From: Sabellastarte sp. h YS-2021
Taxonomy: Eukaryota > Annelida > Polychaeta > Sabellida > Sabellidae
Assembly: GCA_964017235.1 (NCBI GenBank)
Contig: OZ024935.1
Location: forward strand, 34,327,596-34,391,595
Direction of reading: 5' to 3'
Length of the DNA: 64,000 nucleotides
In this document: positions 12,284 through 23,239 of the stretch, in pieces
How positions within the stretch are numbered: position 1 is the stretch's first letter
How the letters are laid out: every line of letters begins with the position of its first letter
The notes under the pieces: generated by a model
Seen by the model: only the letters and a program-made list of their open reading frames with translations
Database searches by the model: none
What the model was told of the DNA's origin: nothing
Position numbers and translations under genes: made by a program

Positions 12284-12636
12284 CCCTGCTTGAAATGTTA
12301 AATGTGGTGGTGGCTTTGAAGGTATGGGCTTCCATATGGTCAGACAAGGTCATTGATATCAAATGTGACAACTTGGCAGTAGTTGAAGTACTTACTTCTG
12401 GTAAAACCAAAGATACTTTTCTGGCCACCTGTGCCCGAAATATTTGGTTGATTTGTGCCATTTTCAATATAGAGATAAGAGTTTGGCACATACCTGGCAA
12501 GGCAAACAGCATCGCTGATTTGCTTTCCAGGTGGAATATAACTAAAGATCCTATTCTTAAACTACGTCAACTCTTACCACATTTTATATGGGTCCACACA
12601 CATATGGACCTCATGAAACTTAACCATAACATATAA
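12180..12636 (+). pseudogene. RNase H domain of the DIRS-like element, frameshifted from RT
   Basis: In frame 1 the text HLDASLSGMGA (first catalytic Asp region), CDNLAVVEVL and HIPGKANSIADLLSRW appear in the order and spacing of DIRS-type RNase H. The RT frame above lies in frame 2, so a one-base indel near 12175 separates the two domains that are normally fused. The domain ends at a stop at 12636, 40 bases before the recombinase frame opens. Confidence 0.85.
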
Positions 12637-12672
12637 TCTTGTTTTTCAGATGGTGACAACCTCACTGCTTAG

Positions 12673-13626
12673 CTTGCCACCAGGGCCAGACAGAGGTTAC
12701 AGTTGGCTTTTCGACCAGCCACTTCTAGGACATATCATTGTATGTTCACCGACTTCCTAGGCTTCCTGGTGGCAACTGGGCTGTGGCACCATCAGGTAAA
12801 CCATTCTGTCTTGCTTATGTTTATGCAATTTCTGTCTGAAACTGGTCATACAGCAGCCAATATTGCCAACTATATGGCTGGAATTAGAGCACAGTTTCTA
12901 ATCCACAATTTAGATACCACACCATTTAGGCATGAGCAAATTCACCTGTTTTCTAAAGCTTTGAAATTAGATAGACCCTTACAACCAAAATCCACAGCCA
13001 TCATATCCACAGATTCACTCAAAGATATTCTTTTGTTGACACAGAAATCAAAATTCCCCATACAGTTTACTGCCTTATATTCTTTGGCTTTCTTTACTTT
13101 CTTGCGTATCTCCAATATACTACCACACTTCATCGCTACTTTTGACCCTTCTAGGCAACTGGCCCGGGGAGATATTATGCTCACAGACCAGGGGGCTAAT
13201 GTACTAGTTAAATGGTCAAAGACAATTCAAAATAGATCTGATATACATACAATACCCATTCCAGTATTGGGAGACTCCATATTGTGTCCTTACAATGCAA
13301 TCACATGTTTGCTCAAACACACCCCAGGTTCTTCCAATTCTCCTCTATTTTCCATTCCCAGGTCCCATGGCCCAGTTCCTCTGACAGATTCAGTGGCAAG
13401 ACGTCACCTACACTCCATTTCCACCAAACTACACATTGCCCCTCCTTTGAAATTCCACGATTTCAGGCGCTCAGGGGCCACGTGGGCCTTTCACAATGGG
13501 GTTCCACTACAGCATATCATGCACCATGGGACCTGGAAATCGGATTCTGTATGGAAATACATCAAATCCACACCCCAGCTTTCATCACCAGTCTCCTCCA
13601 CATTTCAACGACTCCTACATTCATGA
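12673..13626 (+). CDS. Tyrosine recombinase of the DIRS-like element
   Basis: Frame open from about 12673 with no ATG near its start; a TTG at 12703 begins the 307-codon reading used for numbering. The N-terminal half is the helical SAM-like core-binding region (RPATSRTYHCMFTDFL). The catalytic domain has the full set of residues: R135 (FTFLRISN), H252-x2-R255 (HDFRRSG), H275 with W278 (HHGTW) and nucleophile Y286 (VWKYI). This enzyme inserts the circular cDNA of DIRS elements. No stop interrupts it, so it is the best preserved gene of the unit. It may be expressed as an extension or by an upstream start lost in decay. Confidence 0.9.
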   Translation, partial: LATRARQRLQLAFRPATSRTYHCMFTDFLGFLVATGLWHHQVNHSVLLMFMQFLSETGHTAANIANYMAGIRAQFLIHNLDTTPFRHEQIHLFSKALKLDRPLQPKSTAIISTDSLKDILLLTQKSKFPIQFTALYSLAFFTFLRISNILPHFIATFDPSRQLARGDIMLTDQGANVLVKWSKTIQNRSDIHTIPIPVLGDSILCPYNAITCLLKHTPGSSNSPLFSIPRSHGPVPLTDSVARRHLHSISTKLHIAPPLKFHDFRRSGATWAFHNGVPLQHIMHHGTWKSDSVWKYIKSTPQLSSPVSSTFQRLLHS

Positions 13627-13639
13627 TCTACCTTCTTGG

Positions 13640-14330
13640 CTGTTTGGGTGCCTCTGTCCATTCCAACCACACATCTTTCCCACTTATTTTACAAATTCCA
13701 TGCTAAATTCCCATGGTTTCACACCTTGGACCTAAAAATTGTTCTGCAATTCAACAAGTTACAATATATCAACCAGGGCTATGCCCACATTGACCTTTAC
13801 TTAACATGTGACCTTGTAAATTCACATTCTTTGTAATATTATTACTCCACATTCCCATGGGGGTTGACCAAACCTCATGTCAGTAAAATTCTAATCTTGT
13901 GGTCATTACAGTATCCCAAGCCCTGTGTCCTTGGTTTCATGTTTCTTCATGTAAACATTTCATGAATACAGTAATGTTATAGATTTACATTTCATGAATA
14001 CAGTAATATTGTGCATTTAATGCTGTTACCAACTATTGTATATGTTTAAATGGAAGTCATACTAAACAGATGTTATTATGTTATATGATATGTAATGTTA
14101 TTAACAGTCAAAGAATAGTAGAATAAATATTTATAATCCCAATTCTTGGGTTTCTTTGGTTCCCTCTGGTGAATGTATAATTTTAGACATAAAAACACCA
14201 TTTTTACTATAAATTCACCCTCATGTAGCTTGTTATCTGGCTTCATTATAATAATTATTTTCACTATTATCATTATTATTCCTGGATACCATATCTGGAC
14301 GCCTATTGTTATTGTTACCACCTGTCAATC
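13640..14330. other. 3' noncoding part of the DIRS-like element
   Basis: AT-rich. It includes a direct repeat of ATTTCATGAATACAGTAAT near 13960 and 13990. No coding motif. It separates the recombinase from the terminal repeats. Confidence 0.6.
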
Positions 14331-14331
14331 A

Positions 14332-14473
14332 CTATGATGTCACTGGTCATGTGACTGGTCAAGGATTCCCCCTTAGGCTCCGCCCACTACCTGTCCATCA
14401 CCCATCATGTGACCTATGATGTCACTTGTCATGTGACTGGTCAAGGATTTCCCCTAGGCTCCGCCCACTACCA
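14332..14473. repeat. 82-bp tandem repeat near the DIRS right end
   Basis: Two copies start at 14332 and 14414 (CTATGATGTCAC...). Each holds CATGTGACTGGTCAAGGATT and GGCTCCGCCCACTACC. Terminal direct repeats of this sort occur in YR retroelements, and GGCTCCGCCCAC is GC-box-like. A role in the element's circularisation is inference. Confidence 0.75.
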
Positions 14474-14615
14474 ATGACTCTCAACCTGAATTCATTTCAA
14501 CTTGATTTCAATGTCACATGGTGACTCTGGACCATGTTTGCAAAACCAACCTGGATTCAATATCTAACCCCGACCAGTAATTCAATGTTGAATCAACGAT
14601 GACGTGCCTGCTGGG

Positions 14616-15510
14616 ACACATTGCCGATGTCACAAGTTTGTGAGGAAGAACTCTTGTCAAGATATCAATTTTGAGAAGCAGATTTCACTGTATATGCCCA
14701 GTTAAAAATAAAAAAGACCTCCTGGTTTTAATTTTACTCAATTTTTACCAAATTTGAAGGAATCTGTGTGTACCCCAAGAAGTATCTGCCCACCAAATTT
14801 GAGCTTGGTTGACATTATAGTTTTTGCATTATAAGAGCAAAAAGATGCACAGACAGAAAACCAGAAAGACAGAACGAAACTGATTACAATAATCCTCTCC
14901 TATCGTCAAATGTTAACAATCAATCTGGATATCAGTTTTAAATAATAATTCTATACTGAAAACTACCCTTGTGAACACTACCCTTTCTAATATATAATAT
15001 TTATCTCATCTGTAGTAAAAAAGTAGCACATTGGTGGATCATCAAAATAATAAGTGTGTAATGAATACACACATATTTATAAAATCTATGTGCTACAGTC
15101 ATTCCTATGCACCATTTAGATTGAATAAGAAAATCATTTGTCAAAAGCAGCATGAACCTTAGGTCTTCAGATATAACATTTTATCACTCTGAGAACACAA
15201 TAGCTCAGTGGTGGCATGGGGTTCATATATTATCTTATAGGTACTCTTTGCTGTACTCACTCCTGTGACTAAAACTAATTACTGACAGGACACACAATAG
15301 GAAGTGTTTACTCTTTCTCAATAGCATGGTGTGTGCTTGTCTAGCTAGGTCCACTCTTTTGTGGTCAAAGTTGAAAATTAATTTAGCTGGGACAGTAATG
15401 TGGTGATTTTATACACATTTAGCTTGGTTGTGTTTTTAAGCATGTGCTCTAGCAAGGATCGTACTTGTAGGGATCACTTTTTTCTCTTTTTTTGTCTCCA
15501 GACTTTCATA
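14616..15510. other. Noncoding stretch with a dispersed-repeat-like module
   Basis: The part 14640-14935 reads CCAAATTTGAGCTTGGTTG then AGACAGAACGAAACTGATTAC, a layout reminiscent of dispersed invertebrate repeats, but its ends cannot be set. The remainder has no recognisable gene. A TAGCTCAGTGG near 15191 resembles a tRNA A box, but no tRNA can be folded around it. Confidence 0.4.
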
Positions 15511-15514
15511 AATT

Positions 15515-15605
15515 GTGGTACAGCATGATGAGTATCTGTCTCTTCAATGAAGTAAAGCAGCAATGGACTATGTTAGTACTGGGATGGGTGACCGCTTCAG
15601 TGCAC
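15515..15605 (+). pseudogene. 5S rRNA-derived fragment
   Basis: GTTAGTACTGGGATGGGTGA (then CCGC) differs by only one or two bases from the conserved 3' half of animal 5S rRNA (internal control region, box C). Upstream GAAGTAAAGCAGCAATGG aligns with the 5S segment that usually reads GAAGTTAAGCAACG. The 5' third is poorly preserved. It is either a 5S pseudogene or the head of a 5S-derived SINE (SINE3 type). No second copy or tail is visible to decide. Confidence 0.6.
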
Positions 15606-16225
15606 TACTGACATCTCTGATAACTATGTGTCTCACACTAGTAGACCAAAACCCCTTTTGGCATTGTTTAAAACTAGTTTAAAAAGATGAATATTTTGAA
15701 AGAGAGACAGCAAAGAAGCATTATGATTTTACTTGAGAGTTTATTTCTAATTGCAATGTGTATTTTTAATATAATATTTACCAAGGCACAGGTAATTATT
15801 AGGCACAGAAAATGATATGTCACAAATATTTAATTTGTTTAAAAATATTAACAAGAATTCATCAGATGATTGTAATTGAATTATCCTATTATAGGAACAT
15901 AAAATAATGGATATCTAGGTGGAAAATACAAAAGATAATAATATACAACCACATACTAACTGATGAAGTTTGATTGCTCAAACAATATTATGAACAGATA
16001 CAATGAAACAACCATCCTCAATGAACAAGTTATCATATATGCATGAACTAAATAAAAAATTATCACTTTACATATTATTATGAGAATTTAGCTAGCCACA
16101 TAAGAACCAATGGCTTGAGCTACTAAATGAGAAATTAAAAAAATGTCATGATTAGATCAAATGTGTTGGAATAGCATAGATAAAAACATTTGATCTAACT
16201 AAGAATAATTTGCAAGTTCAAAACA
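15606..16225. other. Stretch without recognisable gene
   Basis: AT-rich, short frames only, no element ends recognised. Confidence 0.5.
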
Positions 16226-16229
16226 CACT

Positions 16230-16541
16230 TCAACATTATTTCACATATTGCAAAATCTACATGTACTTCAACCAAATTTCACCCTTGTCTTCAACCTGAT
16301 TTCACCCATCAATTTCAACAAGATTTCATTTGTTGGATTTACTAGTATCTAAAAAGGGTTTGCAAAATCTACATGTATTTCAACCAGTTTTCACCCGTTG
16401 GTTTCAACCTGATTTCAAATGTTGATTTTAAAAATGATTTCACCCATTCGATTCAACTAAAATGGTTTGCAAATCTAAATATATTTCAACCAGATTTTAC
16501 TGTTAGATTCAACCTGATTTCAAAGTTGCCTGCCTGCTGGG
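16230..16541 (+). mobile_element. CCCAGCAGG-type non-autonomous element, right-end type
   Basis: Contains about eight tandem variants of TTCAACCTGATTTCACCC and ends TGCCTGCTGGG at 16531-16541, the inverse of the terminus at 4619 and 8214. No left terminus is visible. The 60-codon frame at 16373 is read from the repeats and is not a gene. Confidence 0.65.
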
Positions 16542-17339
16542 ATAGAAAATCATAGAAACTGATAAAACTGCTTTGACATTATTAATTTAGGATGGAATAG
16601 TCAATTATTTAAATACTTTGAAAAATAGGATAAAGCTCATCACTGCAGGTAGAACAGAAGTGTGACAAATTTTTCATAATAGTTATGTACAGCTAAGGTC
16701 AAGGTATTCTGCACAGAAGACCTGTTTTTGTCACTCTGTAAAGCTTGTTTAAAATGCATGTTGTGACATCAAAACAACTGGAACATTTTTGGATGATAAC
16801 ATTAATAGTTTAATATAGATCAAGAAGATACTTTTATGGTACTGAAAAGAACAGTAAATTGTTTGATATTTGAAGTTTGAAATTTCACATTTCTACCAGT
16901 TTTATAATGTGATAAATAATCAGACTGAAAGCTAATTAGTTAAGTGTATACAAGAGAACAATAGAACTACCAAATGTGGCCCCTGTGTTTATAAGAGCTA
17001 TGGAAATTGCTAATTTCAGGACATTAAAAGAAATGAAGCCGTGTGTGACAACATGTGACTCTATTGAAAGGTCATGTTTACTTGGAGTGCAAAGAATAGG
17101 TATGGTTTGGAGAGGTTAACCTAAGAATCATGAATCAAGGATAATACTTCTTACCAATTGGATCAATCAGAGAACAGAGAGTGCATGGTGTTTTCAGCAA
17201 CAACTAGGTGAGAGCAAAATTGGCCACTTGAAAAACTGATGAAAATGTAATGAAAATTACCACAAAAGACTTGCCTATTTCAAAAGGAAACGAGGGTGTT
17301 GAAAAGTTATTAATGACACACAGGATAAAATTAAGGTCA

Positions 17340-17570
17340 CAAGTGAATATGCAAAGGTGGCTAGAAATGATCAGAATGAGCTAACAGAATGGTTAAATGG
17401 AAATCAAGCAGTTTTTGTGGACAGCTTCAGTGATCCATTGCAAAGAGTTACCTGGATTAGGGAATTTAAATTACGCATCTTTCACAGAGGGCAACCAAAA
17501 CCAGTGATCAAGTGCACACATTGCTTACAGGAATGGCACATCAGATGAAAGTGCACAAATGAACAAGTTT
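17340..17570 (+). pseudogene. ORF1 zinc-knuckle fragment of LINE A
   Basis: The frame starting at 17357 reads a conserved ORF1-like block (ELTEWLNGNQAVFVDSF, then FHRGQPKP) and the start of a zinc knuckle, CTHCLQEWH, followed beyond a stop by KCTNEQ. In intact relatives this is a CCHC nucleic-acid-binding tail of the LINE ORF1 protein. The knuckle is broken by the stop at 17546-17548. Confidence 0.65.
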
Positions 17571-17589
17571 GGGCTGAGGAAACCAGTAC

Positions 17590-17735
17590 ATACAGTTGGT
17601 CAAGGTTCTGTACTGTAAACTGACAACCAACGGCAAGCAACTGCCAGCTTTCCCACTTGAGGTAGAGCTGTGAACCAAACCCTGGCCTCAGAGGTCAGAG
17701 GCCAGAGTGTTACCACTCTGCCACCATGGCCCCTC
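17590..17735 (-). mobile_element. tRNA-derived SINE, minus strand
   Basis: On the minus strand the head reads GGTGGCAGAGTGGTAACACT, a good RNA polymerase III A box (TGGCAGAGTGG), followed about 35 bases later by GGTTTGGTTCACAGC, a degenerate B box. The body ends in CAGTTTACAGTACAGAACC. A second copy with a similar layout lies at 24478-24615. It interrupts LINE A after ORF1. Confidence 0.7.
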
Positions 17736-18099
17736 AAACAAGAAAGAGAGTGTGATGTAAGAAATTCTGTCTGAAAGAAAGTTCTAGCCGAAGGTGTGCC
17801 AGGAGATATATACTGGTAAACAAGACTTACAAAAACAATCATTACTGGTAAAAAAGACTTGTTGGCCTGGAATGAACATCATGGGAAACCTACTGACTGA
17901 AATGAGAGAAAACCACGATAAAAAATTGAAACAGAATAAACATTCACAGAAATCATACTTGACACAGAAAAGTGATGAAAATGGCACAGAATGAAAAGTA
18001 TTCCACCTGCTTTGATACAGTGAGTTTTAGAATGCCTTATGATTTTGTACTTGTATATCATTCTATTACTGTTTTTTTGCAAAACTGTGTAAACATGAT

Positions 18100-18730
18100 A
18101 ATGTCTCAAGAAATTAAAATACTGTCGTACAACTGCCATGGGTTAATTGATTATGGTTTGAAAATAAAAAAATTGGATAATATAAGAAACATTCTGTACT
18201 GACAAACTAGAACCATATATGAGAGCAAGCTGGAAAGGTAAAGTTAAGTAATCTTTGATACTGACAATAATCTCTGAAGATACTGACAATAATCTCTTAA
18301 TGATAGATATCTGTATTCAAAACTCAACCTCTTCAAAATCTTTAATATCAATGCGCCTAATTCGGATTCACCAGACTTCTTTAAGAAACTCAATACAATA
18401 ATTCAGGAAGGGGGCCAAGATTACACTGTGATCTGTGGCGATCTAAATTTAACCTTAGTACCAGAAATAGATTCATTTAACTATAAACATATTAATAACC
18501 CACTGTTCCATGGTATACTTCTGGACACCATGAGTATATGTAATCTGTGAGATGTATTTAGAAGCACGCATCTGACTTTGAAGCAGTATACCTGGTTCAA
18601 AAGAAGAATTAAACAGGCAAGACTAGACTATTTTATAGTCTCAAATGATGCTAGATCCAGTAACTGATTGTAATTTCAAACCTGGTTATCAGTCAGACCA
18701 TTCATCTATAGAGTTAAACATAAGCTACTT
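18100..18730 (+). pseudogene. APE-type endonuclease domain of LINE A
   Basis: Begins with ILSYNCHGL, the usual opening of LINE apurinic endonuclease domains, and continues through VICGDLNLTL (catalytic GDxN), YTWFKR...ARLDYFIVS and GYQSDHSSIEL (catalytic SDH). The pieces lie in different frames with several stops, and a short AATAATCTC duplication disrupts 18250-18300. The domain would nick target DNA to prime reverse transcription. Confidence 0.8.
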
Positions 18731-19329
18731 AACTCTAATTAACAAAACAGTTGACAAGGAGACAATTAACAATGCAGTTAAAGTATACAACATCAAAAAA
18801 ATACCAGACCTCACTTAAGAAAATATACATTTAACAATTTCTGACTGCCTTTTACTTGAAAATATCTTGGCACAATTGAGGGGCGAAACTATAAAATATA
18901 TGCCACCTACAAGAAAAAAAATGATAAAACTGCTGAAAAAAATTTGGTTTGTGAAATAAAAATACTAGAACTCGAAAATAGTGTCGCGAATGTAAGCAAA
19001 ATATTGGACAGAAGAAAAAACTAGAATCATTGCGGAAATCTCAGTTGCAAGGCATCTTGACAAGAGCAAGATTGGTTAAATTGGTAGTAGATTGGTTAAA
19101 CCAGTATGAAAAGTCCTTCAAAATACCCATACTCATTGGAACGCATAAACTACGTAGAAAAAAAACCGATAAAACTAGTGAGTACAGATGCCGGTATGAC
19201 TCTGTCAGATCAAAAACAAATATGAAGTCGAAAACTTCTATCAAAAACTTTTAAAGCTAGGGGAGTTAATCAAACCCACTCTATATAGACTCATTAATCA
19301 ATCTCAAACCTGCAACTAAACTGAGTAAT

Positions 19330-20175
19330 AACCAGTCAGCTGAATTAGAAGGAAAATTAAGAGTAGAAGCGCTATCATCTGCTTTAAAGTCAATGAAAAA
19401 TAACAAATTTCTAGGTTTAGACGGATTCCCAGCAGAGTTTTAAAAAGTGTTTTGGAGCAAATTGAAATTTGTAATTTTAAGAGCCATAAATTCAGGCTAT
19501 GACAATGGTGAAATGTCTAGCACTCTAAAACAATGCATCATATCACGTGTTCCAAAGGGCAATAAACCCAGAAAGCTGTTGAAAAACTGGATGCCTATAT
19601 CACTCCTGTCAGTTGTCTATAAGACAAATTCTTTGGCAATAGCAAACAGACTAACAGGTTTCTTAAGTGGAAGGTTAATTGGTGAAAATGCCGCCTCATC
19701 TATGACATTTTACATAGCATGGAAGAAAAACAAATTCCAGGGTTACTTATACTCAATGACTTTGAAAAAGCTTTTGACTCTGTGTTGTGGGATTTTTTAT
19801 ATGCCGTTTTAAAATTTTTTAACTTTGGTGACAGCTTTGTAAAGTGGATTACTGTCTTCAATAAAAATATCAAAGCATGTGTAGTTCAGTCTGGCTTTCT
19901 ATCTGACCCCATAAATATTGACTGCGGTTGTCGCCAAGGAGATCCAATAGCCCTCTATCTCTTGATCATTTGCACACAGATTTTATGCTTGATGGTTATG
20001 CATAATAGAAGCATTAAAGGCATTTCATTTAATAACACAGAAATAAAAATGTCTCAATTTGGTGACACCACCTTCATTCTTGATGGCAGTAGGCAGTCTC
20101 TCACGGTAGCACTAAATATGTTGGAAACATATGGAGCAATATCCGGCCTCTTGGTTAACTCAAACAAAACGTAGA
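19330..20175 (+). pseudogene. Reverse transcriptase domain of LINE A
   Basis: Recognisable blocks in order: ALSSALKSMKNNKFLGLDGF, IISRVPKGNK, NWMPISLLSVVYK, NDFEKAFDSVLWDF (motif A with catalytic Asp), CGCRQGDPI (motif B) and SQFGDTTFILDGS, where the expected FADD of motif C has decayed to FGDT. The catalytic pair is therefore lost. The domain is split between two frames (19447-19812 and 19719-20174). Confidence 0.85.
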
Positions 20176-20249
20176 TAGTTTGGATCGGAAAGAAACAACA
20201 CTCTAAGGAAAAAATTGAAACAGAAAAAAAAAACAAATTTGGGGAAGCA

Positions 20250-21610
20250 GTGAATTCTACTTACTTGGAATACAGTTCTCTGTCTCTTTAGACAAAATTA
20301 ATTAATTAAACTTTGATCCTTTAATTATTAAAATAAAAGAATTGCTAGGGACTTCTTACTCCATTGGGCAAGATCACAGTTTTGAAAACTTTAATTCTTC
20401 CGAAATTCAACCATCCTTTTATGTCCCTCCCAACCACACCCGACAAAACACTAAAACAAATAAATAGTCTCTTTTTTATTTTATCTGGGACGATAAACCA
20501 GATAAGATAGGTGAAAAGGTGATAACATGCTGAAAAGTTTATAAGAGCCCTAAAGGCCAGTTTGATACAAAGACACTGGTATGACGACGGATCTCATTGG
20601 ACAAAAAATTTAATTGATTTTCAATTAATCTATAAACAAAAATTATTTCTATAAGGTCCGTCTTCATCCCAATCAATCCAGAGTAAAATATCAAATCCAT
20701 TTTGGGGTGATCTGCTCAGGTCCTGGAAAATTATAAATGTGTTAGGTCTTATTAAGGACTTAAGTGATTTCTTGAAAACCCTATATGGTATAATCCAAAA
20801 ATTGAAACAGAAAAACTTTTCTATCCATTTTGGTTTAAGGGAGGAATTATAAGTCCAGCTGACATTGTAGATAATAACAAACTATGATCCCCAAACAGGT
20901 TCTAGAAAACTCGTACAAACTTACAATTAACTTTTAGATTATCACCAAATAAAAGTTTTGGTGACATAAAATGTCAGTAAACTAAAATATCAACCTTTTG
21001 AACGTCCATTTATACCTGCCCACACTAAATCAAACAAAGGGTCAAGAAACTTATACTTATGTCAATTTAAGAATATTGCGCAGAAAGACTTCAAATAAAA
21101 AAGCTTACATGGGTCAAGGTTATTAAAAACTCTACCAATATTAAGGGCTGGAAAACTGCCTACAAAATCTCGTTCTTAGCTTAGATGATAACATCATAGA
21201 ATGGCTTCAGTGTAGAGTCCTTAATTTAATATTGGGAACCAGGTCTTACCTTTATAGAGTAAAAATTGGCAACTGTCCTCTTTGTGGTTACTGCAACAAT
21301 GCAGAAGAAACAGTAACACATTTAATGTGCTACTGCACTGAGGTAAAAACATAGAAAAAATTCAAGTCACTTTGGACATTGACCATAGACCTAAAATATT
21401 TGGTTACCACAAACAAACCTCCAATTTTTTAGTTTTAAATATTATATATCTGGTAACAAAACTATATTTTTGACTGCTCTAGAACAAAAGCACCCCTCCA
21501 GTGAGGTATTTTTAAGTGGAAGGTTCAGTGAGCAGGAATGGTTATCAAATATTAAGAGGGTCTTCCAAAAAAATGGAGCAAAGTTAAAACTGGCTCAGTC
21601 CATTTAATTC
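20250..21610 (+). pseudogene. C-terminal region of LINE A
   Basis: Decayed text matching the usual LINE thumb and C-terminus: KITVLKTLILPKFNHPFMSL, FFYFIWDDKPDKI and a zinc-finger-like CPLCGYCNNAEETVTHLMCY near 21280-21340. It ends around an AT-rich tail. Frames are badly broken. Confidence 0.7.
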
Positions 21611-21659
21611 TTGAATATGATTCTCAGTCTTGCAATTTGGAAAGTCTATAAACTATATA

Positions 21660-22115
21660 ACCTTTAAAAAATGTAATATAACAAAAAACATGTAGTTACA
21701 AGTTTGTATTGATTGGTTACTGGTGGATATGAGAATTAAACATATATGCATATACTTGATCAATATGCATGTTAAAACTTTGTCCATCTATAATAAGCAT
21801 GACTTCTTAGCCAAAGTGCTGTGTCATTGTATGTCTGTGGTGACGGAGGTAATATAAGACTTTCCAAAATATGAAAACGATTAATTTTTAGTTGCAACAG
21901 CTACAAATATGTTACAAATTTTAAAAAGGTTAACTCTAAACTAATGACAAAGATAGAAATAATCATGATGTGTACAAGGTGATAAAAATGTCACACTTCA
22001 TATGGCCTGTAGTACTGTAAAGCATTTGATAGTGGTTGGCTACAATCGCCCCTCCAAATGCTTCACACTTTGTCCAAAAAGGGTATATAAAGGTGTGGAA
22101 AAAAGTTATCTTTGA
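21660..22115. other. Gap between two LINEs
   Basis: AT-rich DNA. A TATATAAA-like word at 22083 lies upstream of LINE B, but the 5' part of LINE B is missing, so this is not read as its promoter. Confidence 0.4.
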
Positions 22116-22124
22116 TTGACTCTT

Positions 22125-22640
22125 CTCATAGTGGCGGGTTGGCTATGATGTTTCATATAAAACTTGGCCTGAAATATACTTAATTTGTATTCTTCAAAAG
22201 ATGGATGACTTATCATTGTAAGTTTTGAGCTTGCTAGAGAAATTTAATCTCTGGTATCTTTGTATGCTCCTGATAACAAATCTGACAAAATAAACTTCTT
22301 TTAGTTGGTGATACAGTTGATAAAAACACACTATGAGAATTTAAACAATTTAATTATTGGTGGGGACTTCAATACTTGCCTGAGGTTTACTGACAGGTGA
22401 CCAGTAGCTGCTAAAATAGACAATAGCACTGGATTACTTAACATGTTACAATCTTGTAACTTAATGGATGGTTGAAATACTAAATACCCATCTAACCCAG
22501 TATTTACATACATTGATAAAAATATGTCACAGTAGACTTGATTACTTTATGATAGGTAAAAATTCATCATTTAAATTTTAAAATATACAAATTACTCAAT
22601 TGGTAAGAGATATAAATGTAATTGATCATAGTGCTGTAAA
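22125..22640 (+). pseudogene. APE endonuclease domain of LINE B
   Basis: Pieces SLYAPDNKSDKINFF, LIIGGDFNTCL (GDFN catalytic motif), NPVFTYIDKN and INVIDHSAVKVTF (DHS) appear in family order. The N-terminal strand with the first catalytic Asn is missing. Several stops are present. Confidence 0.75.
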
Positions 22641-22869
22641 AGTAACATTTTTATTAACAAGACTTCAGAAAGGGAAGGGATACTGGAAATTAAACAACAG
22701 TGTATTAAAAGATATAGAATATATTAATGATATCCATGAGGCAATAAATTCAACAATTAATACTTACATGACATTTGATTCACATCAACTCTTATGTGCA
22801 ATTTTAAATGTTAATATTAAAGAATTTAGTTTACATTACTGCAAAGCAAAAGCTAAAATACTAATATAG
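22600..22869 (+). pseudogene. LINE B linker after endonuclease
   Basis: An 89-codon frame continues from the DHSAV motif into KGKGYWKLNNSVLKD, the block that normally links the LINE endonuclease and RT. It ends at a stop at 22867-22869. Confidence 0.7.
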
Positions 22870-23239
22870 AACTGTAATGATATTCAGTTAGAAGTAGATA
22901 CTACTAATAATGAAATTCCCATTATCTGATTCAAAATACCTTAGATAATGCCGATAACAATACACTCCTAAAAGATACAATGATAAAGCTAAGGGGTGTT
23001 GCATCAGGTCAAGCACCAAGTGGATTTAAGGAGAGGTAAGTTTCAGATATTTCTTGGGGTTAGAAAAGCAAAGGCAAGCCAGTAATGTAATGCCAGAAAT
23101 AAATAATTATGTAAATGAAGGTAGTAAGATATTTTCAGAAATTGTTAATTTTAATACAAGTTTATACAAGGATAGAAACATTTCAATAGACAAGTAAAGA
23201 CCTACTTACATAAAAATGAACCAAGAAGCAAATTTAATG

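Larger units (their letters stand above)
8214..14615 (+). mobile_element. DIRS-like tyrosine-recombinase retrotransposon between CCCAGCAGGCAC inverted termini
   Basis: The unit carries, in order on the plus strand, a gag-like gene, reverse transcriptase with RNase H, and a tyrosine recombinase: the defining set of the DIRS order (YR retroelements), which integrate by recombinase rather than DDE integrase. It is bounded by a perfect 12-bp inverted repeat, CCCAGCAGGCAC at 8214-8225 and GTGCCTGCTGGG at 14604-14615. Just inside both ends lie AACCTGATTTCAAC-like repeats of the same type as the non-autonomous pieces at 4.6 and 16.5 kb. Either these are the element's own termini or it landed inside such an element. 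Total length (6.4 kb) fits the order. No methyltransferase domain was seen. Coding frames show three frameshifts, so this copy is probably inactive. Confidence 0.85.
17000..21650 (+). mobile_element. LINE retrotransposon A, decayed, plus strand
   Basis: A degenerate but nearly full-length non-LTR element: ORF1 zinc-knuckle remnant (17340-17570), APE endonuclease (18100-18730), reverse transcriptase (19330-20175) and a C-terminal region with a Cys/His finger (to about 21340), then an AT-rich tail. Motif wording (IPKGNKPRKLLKNW, FEKAFDSVLWDF, CRQGDPI) is of the L1/Tx1-like kind, but clade placement is uncertain. Many stops and frameshifts make it inactive. A tRNA-derived SINE has inserted after ORF1. 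Confidence 0.85.

Noticed and set aside
13284..13836. Extra frames of 66-140 codons over the recombinase end
   Set aside because: They overlap the catalytic recombinase frame, which has all active-site residues, and have no motif of their own.
15185..15240. tRNA-like A box (TAGCTCAGTGG)
   Set aside because: No B box at the right distance and no cloverleaf; called chance.
22075..22100. TATATAAA word as a promoter of LINE B
   Set aside because: LINE B is 5' truncated here, so the word does not sit at the element's natural start.
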